Source of the DNA: Pseudomonadota bacterium
GTDB taxonomy: Bacteria; Bdellovibrionota_B; Oligoflexia; Oligoflexales; Bin106
Reading direction: 5' to 3'
NCBI GenBank assembly: GCA_026710525.1
Contig: JAPOQT010000249.1
Location: forward strand, 1-7,646
DNA: 7,646 nucleotides
Both the position numbers and the translations under genes were made by a program. Positions 5,830 through 7,646 of this stretch are shown one piece after another. The notes beneath the pieces were generated by a model. That model was not told where the DNA came from. It saw only the letters and a list, made by a program, of their open reading frames with translations, and searched no databases. Each line of letters begins with the position of its first letter. Positions within the stretch are counted from its first letter, which is position 1.

Positions 5830-5953
5830 ATTTGTATCGGAGTGAGATCTTATAAAAAGTTCTGTCTCGAATCCTAAGGCGAACCGTTTTACCATTATGT
5901 CACAGACTTTACAGTAACAGTTAATGTATTTTCATGGGATGTGACTGACCTTA

Positions 5954-7646
5954 TCATCTTATATGGCTGATTTTTGATGTATCATTTGTGTGATTATGCC
6001 CTGGTCTCTTAGGAGAAAATCGTGCCAAAAGACGACCGAAGATGTTTTTATACTGGCTGTCGCATGGCAAGCTGTCTAGGTAATATAGTAGGGTGTGATA
6101 ATCACTGGCGATTTCTTCGGCAAAAAACTTGCTGGCCATCTTACTTTGATCGTTGAGAAGATCTTTCATATGCCATGCTGTGGTAGTGGCTTGGGCTGGA
6201 ATAGCTCTTAGCACTGTGAGGTGTCTAGGATAACCATAAAAATTAAGTGTCAGCTCTGTCTTTGAGACAAAGCCGGCAATTTTTCTTGACCATCCTAAAT
6301 GATGAATATGATCCTGGATTCGATTTAAACATTGGAACATCCAGAGTGACGCTTGATGACTTGGATCTGATTGGAACAGAGATCGAAGGTCGTTTGGGCA
6401 CCAAATGTAGGTGAGAAGATTAGTTTCTAAGGGGGTTGTTTGGATAAAATCAGTCATGGAAAGGAGAATTTTCTGGAAGATTCTCGCTCTTTTGTGGGTG
6501 ACTTCAACGAGCCTAGCAAGTCCTAGCTTTCCTTTTCTCTGACATAAAATCCATAGTTTTAATGCATAGAATGGCCGTGATCCTTCTAGGTGATAACGGC
6601 CGCTATCACGGCTATCCTCTCGCAAAACATAGGTCGATGATTGACTGATAACATCAGGGCTTTTAGGGTCTTTCAGGAAAACCATGCCTCCTCCCATGGT
6701 TAACCCAAGTAACTTATGGCCATCGATAATCACGGAGTCAGCCTGTTCGATGCCAGCTAAAATGGGGGAGAGTTTGGCTGAGAGTAAATAAGCACCTCCC
6801 CAGGCGGCATCAACGTGCATCCAAATCTTATGGTCCTGACAGATTTTTGCGACATCTGAGAGATCATCGACAGAACCTGTTTCTGTGGATGAAGCAACCA
6901 CAACACAAGCCATGATTAAAACGTTATCTTGTTCAAGATAACGGATTGTCTTCGCTAATGAAGTCAGGCAGATTTTTTGAGTATCAGAATTGACGGGAAT
7001 TTTTATCAGGTTATTCTGCCCTAGACCGAGGGATGCTGTGATCTTGGTAATCGAGTAATGACAACGCTCAGAAGATAAAATAACCATCTTTTTTTTCTTG
7101 GCGATCTTGAGAGCTTCAGCAATACCTAGCTGGGCAACATCCTGTAAAGCATGATTTCTTGCAATGGTGAGAGCTGTCAAGTTGCCCATCGTGCCACCGT
7201 GAACCATGATGGCGAGATTACTTGAGGGTATATGATATAGCTCTTCGTAATAATCATCTGATCTTTGGTAAATCAGTTGATGGAACCAATGCAGTACCAA
7301 CTTTTCGACACAACTGGCTCCGCCAGTTGTTTCTTCTTTCACCATATTTTGGTTGAGGTAAGAGATCATGATATCCGCTTCATGAACTGACGCGGGGATT
7401 GTGGTGACCATATGCCCCATAAAATAAGGGTTTTGTACTGGGACAAAACTCTCTAATAGTTGGGACTCAAAAAGAGCTAACACTTCATCACAGGTTAAAC
7501 CGTCATCTGGGATATGATGCCATGAAGACTGATCTTTGGGTGTCATGGGTAAATGAGTTTGCCATGTGTTTTTCAGCCCTGCCAGTTGCCAAGGGCGAGT
7601 AGCTGCTTTACGCCTATAAGACAGAGCTTTTTTCAGAGTCTTTTGG
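5954..7646 (-). CDS. panP: PLP-dependent group II decarboxylase, PanP-like aspartate 1-decarboxylase/glutamate decarboxylase (5' end outside window)
   Basis: Predicted to decarboxylate aspartate to beta-alanine (for pantothenate and CoA), with glutamate as an alternative substrate, in the cytoplasm. Counting from the in-frame ATG at 7546, the PLP group II fold shows YFMGHM (41-46), LNQNMVKEET (64-73), HGGTMGNLTAL (116-126), SERCHY with His163 to stack on the cofactor, STETGS (220-225), HVDAAWGG (244-251) with Asp246 for the pyridine nitrogen, and DGHKL (275-279) with Lys278 as the Schiff-base lysine. LREDSRDSGRYHLEGSRP (308-325) also matches the PanP type. No stop occurs upstream of the ATG: 33 more codons run to the right edge, including YRRKAATRPWQLAG. 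The ATG has no SD, and PanP proteins carry more than the 42 residues visible before FMGHM, so the true start probably lies beyond the window. The gene is convergent with the lipoprotein gene. Substrate choice between aspartate and glutamate cannot be settled from sequence. Confidence 0.85.
   Translation of the reverse strand, partial: QKTLKKALSYRRKAATRPWQLAGLKNTWQTHLPMTPKDQSSWHHIPDDGLTCDEVLALFESQLLESFVPVQNPYFMGHMVTTIPASVHEADIMISYLNQNMVKEETTGGASCVEKLVLHWFHQLIYQRSDDYYEELYHIPSSNLAIMVHGGTMGNLTALTIARNHALQDVAQLGIAEALKIAKKKKMVILSSERCHYSITKITASLGLGQNNLIKIPVNSDTQKICLTSLAKTIRYLEQDNVLIMACVVVASSTETGSVDDLSDVAKICQDHKIWMHVDAAWGGAYLLSAKLSPILAGIEQADSVIIDGHKLLGLTMGGGMVFLKDPKSPDVISQSSTYVLREDSRDSGRYHLEGSRPFYALKLWILCQRKGKLGLARLVEVTHKRARIFQKILLSMTDFIQTTPLETNLLTYIWCPNDLRSLFQSDPSHQASLWMFQCLNRIQDHIHHLGWSRKIAGFVSKTELTLNFYGYPRHLTVLRAIPAQATTTAWHMKDLLNDQSKMASKFFAEEIASDYHTLLYYLDSLPCDSQYKNIFGRLLARFSPKRPGHNHTNDTSKISHIR

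Larger units (their letters stand above)
5477..5953. other. Gene-poor stretch between convergent genes
   Basis: These 477 bases separate the lipoprotein stop and the decarboxylase stop. I see two hairpins (5496-5511 and 5782-5829, listed separately), a short palindrome CTCACTGTGAG (5651-5661), long A or T runs (5782-5789, 5803-5808) and only weak small ORFs. The ORFs are an 88-codon minus-strand frame (5471-5737), a 41-codon plus-strand frame (5535-5660, hydrophobic start MGIIVIFNIIF) and a 28-codon minus-strand frame (5809-5895). None resembles a protein I know. The region may be decayed sequence, a 3' UTR or an uncharacterised small RNA locus. Confidence 0.5.

Noticed and set aside
5809..5895. 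A 28-codon minus-strand ORF (starts MVKRFALGFETELF) after the decarboxylase gene.
   Set aside because: No SD, and the frame runs into the terminator-like hairpin. It is probably chance.
5845..5925. tRNA-like words on the minus strand (TAATGGTAAAAC resembling a Gly D-arm, GGATTCGAG resembling a T-loop).
   Set aside because: No acceptor, anticodon or T stem can be paired in the right order and spacing.

Overview
The window reads as chromosomal DNA of a moderately AT-rich proteobacterium. Coding density is high, apart from two AT-rich gaps of about 310 and 480 bases. The assignment rests on the gene families: a GlmU-type uridylyltransferase next to glmS, a proteobacterial-type TadA, and a PanP-type PLP decarboxylase, a family known mainly from gammaproteobacteria. 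I cannot name the genus. The single-domain GlmU and the two unrecognised lipoprotein-like products would fit a divergent, possibly host-associated lineage, but that is inference. There is no phage gene, transposase, CRISPR array, rRNA or tRNA that I can support.

Layout from left to right. Positions 1-290 hold two overlapping minus-strand genes: a 65-residue protein with a hydrophobic, lipobox-like N-terminus, coupled by a TAATG junction to a second gene cut by the left edge. A 180-base spacer with an inverted repeat and a TATAAT-like -10 precedes them. Positions 471-3973 hold a minus-strand operon transcribed glmU-like > glmS > tadA. A 312-base AT-rich divergent region (3974-4285) carries two strong inverted repeats. 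Beyond it, on the plus strand, lies a 396-residue predicted lipoprotein of unknown function (4286-5476). A 477-base gene-poor stretch (5477-5953) follows. The rest of the window is a minus-strand PanP-like decarboxylase whose reading frame stays open through the right edge, so its start lies outside the window.

How the genes work together. GlmS makes glucosamine-6-phosphate from fructose-6-phosphate and glutamine. The GlmU-like enzyme would perform the last step to UDP-GlcNAc, the precursor of peptidoglycan and lipid A. The GlmU here lacks the C-terminal acetyltransferase domain, so GlcN-1-P acetylation has to be encoded elsewhere or done differently. TadA makes inosine-34 in tRNA-Arg(ACG) and seems to ride along in the operon. 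The PanP-like enzyme probably decarboxylates aspartate (beta-alanine for pantothenate and CoA) and/or glutamate.

The most unusual points are the acetyltransferase-less GlmU with a Tyr at the usual sugar-binding Asn, the roughly 30-residue insertion near the GlmS N-terminus, and three operator-like inverted repeats placed just upstream of three transcription units.
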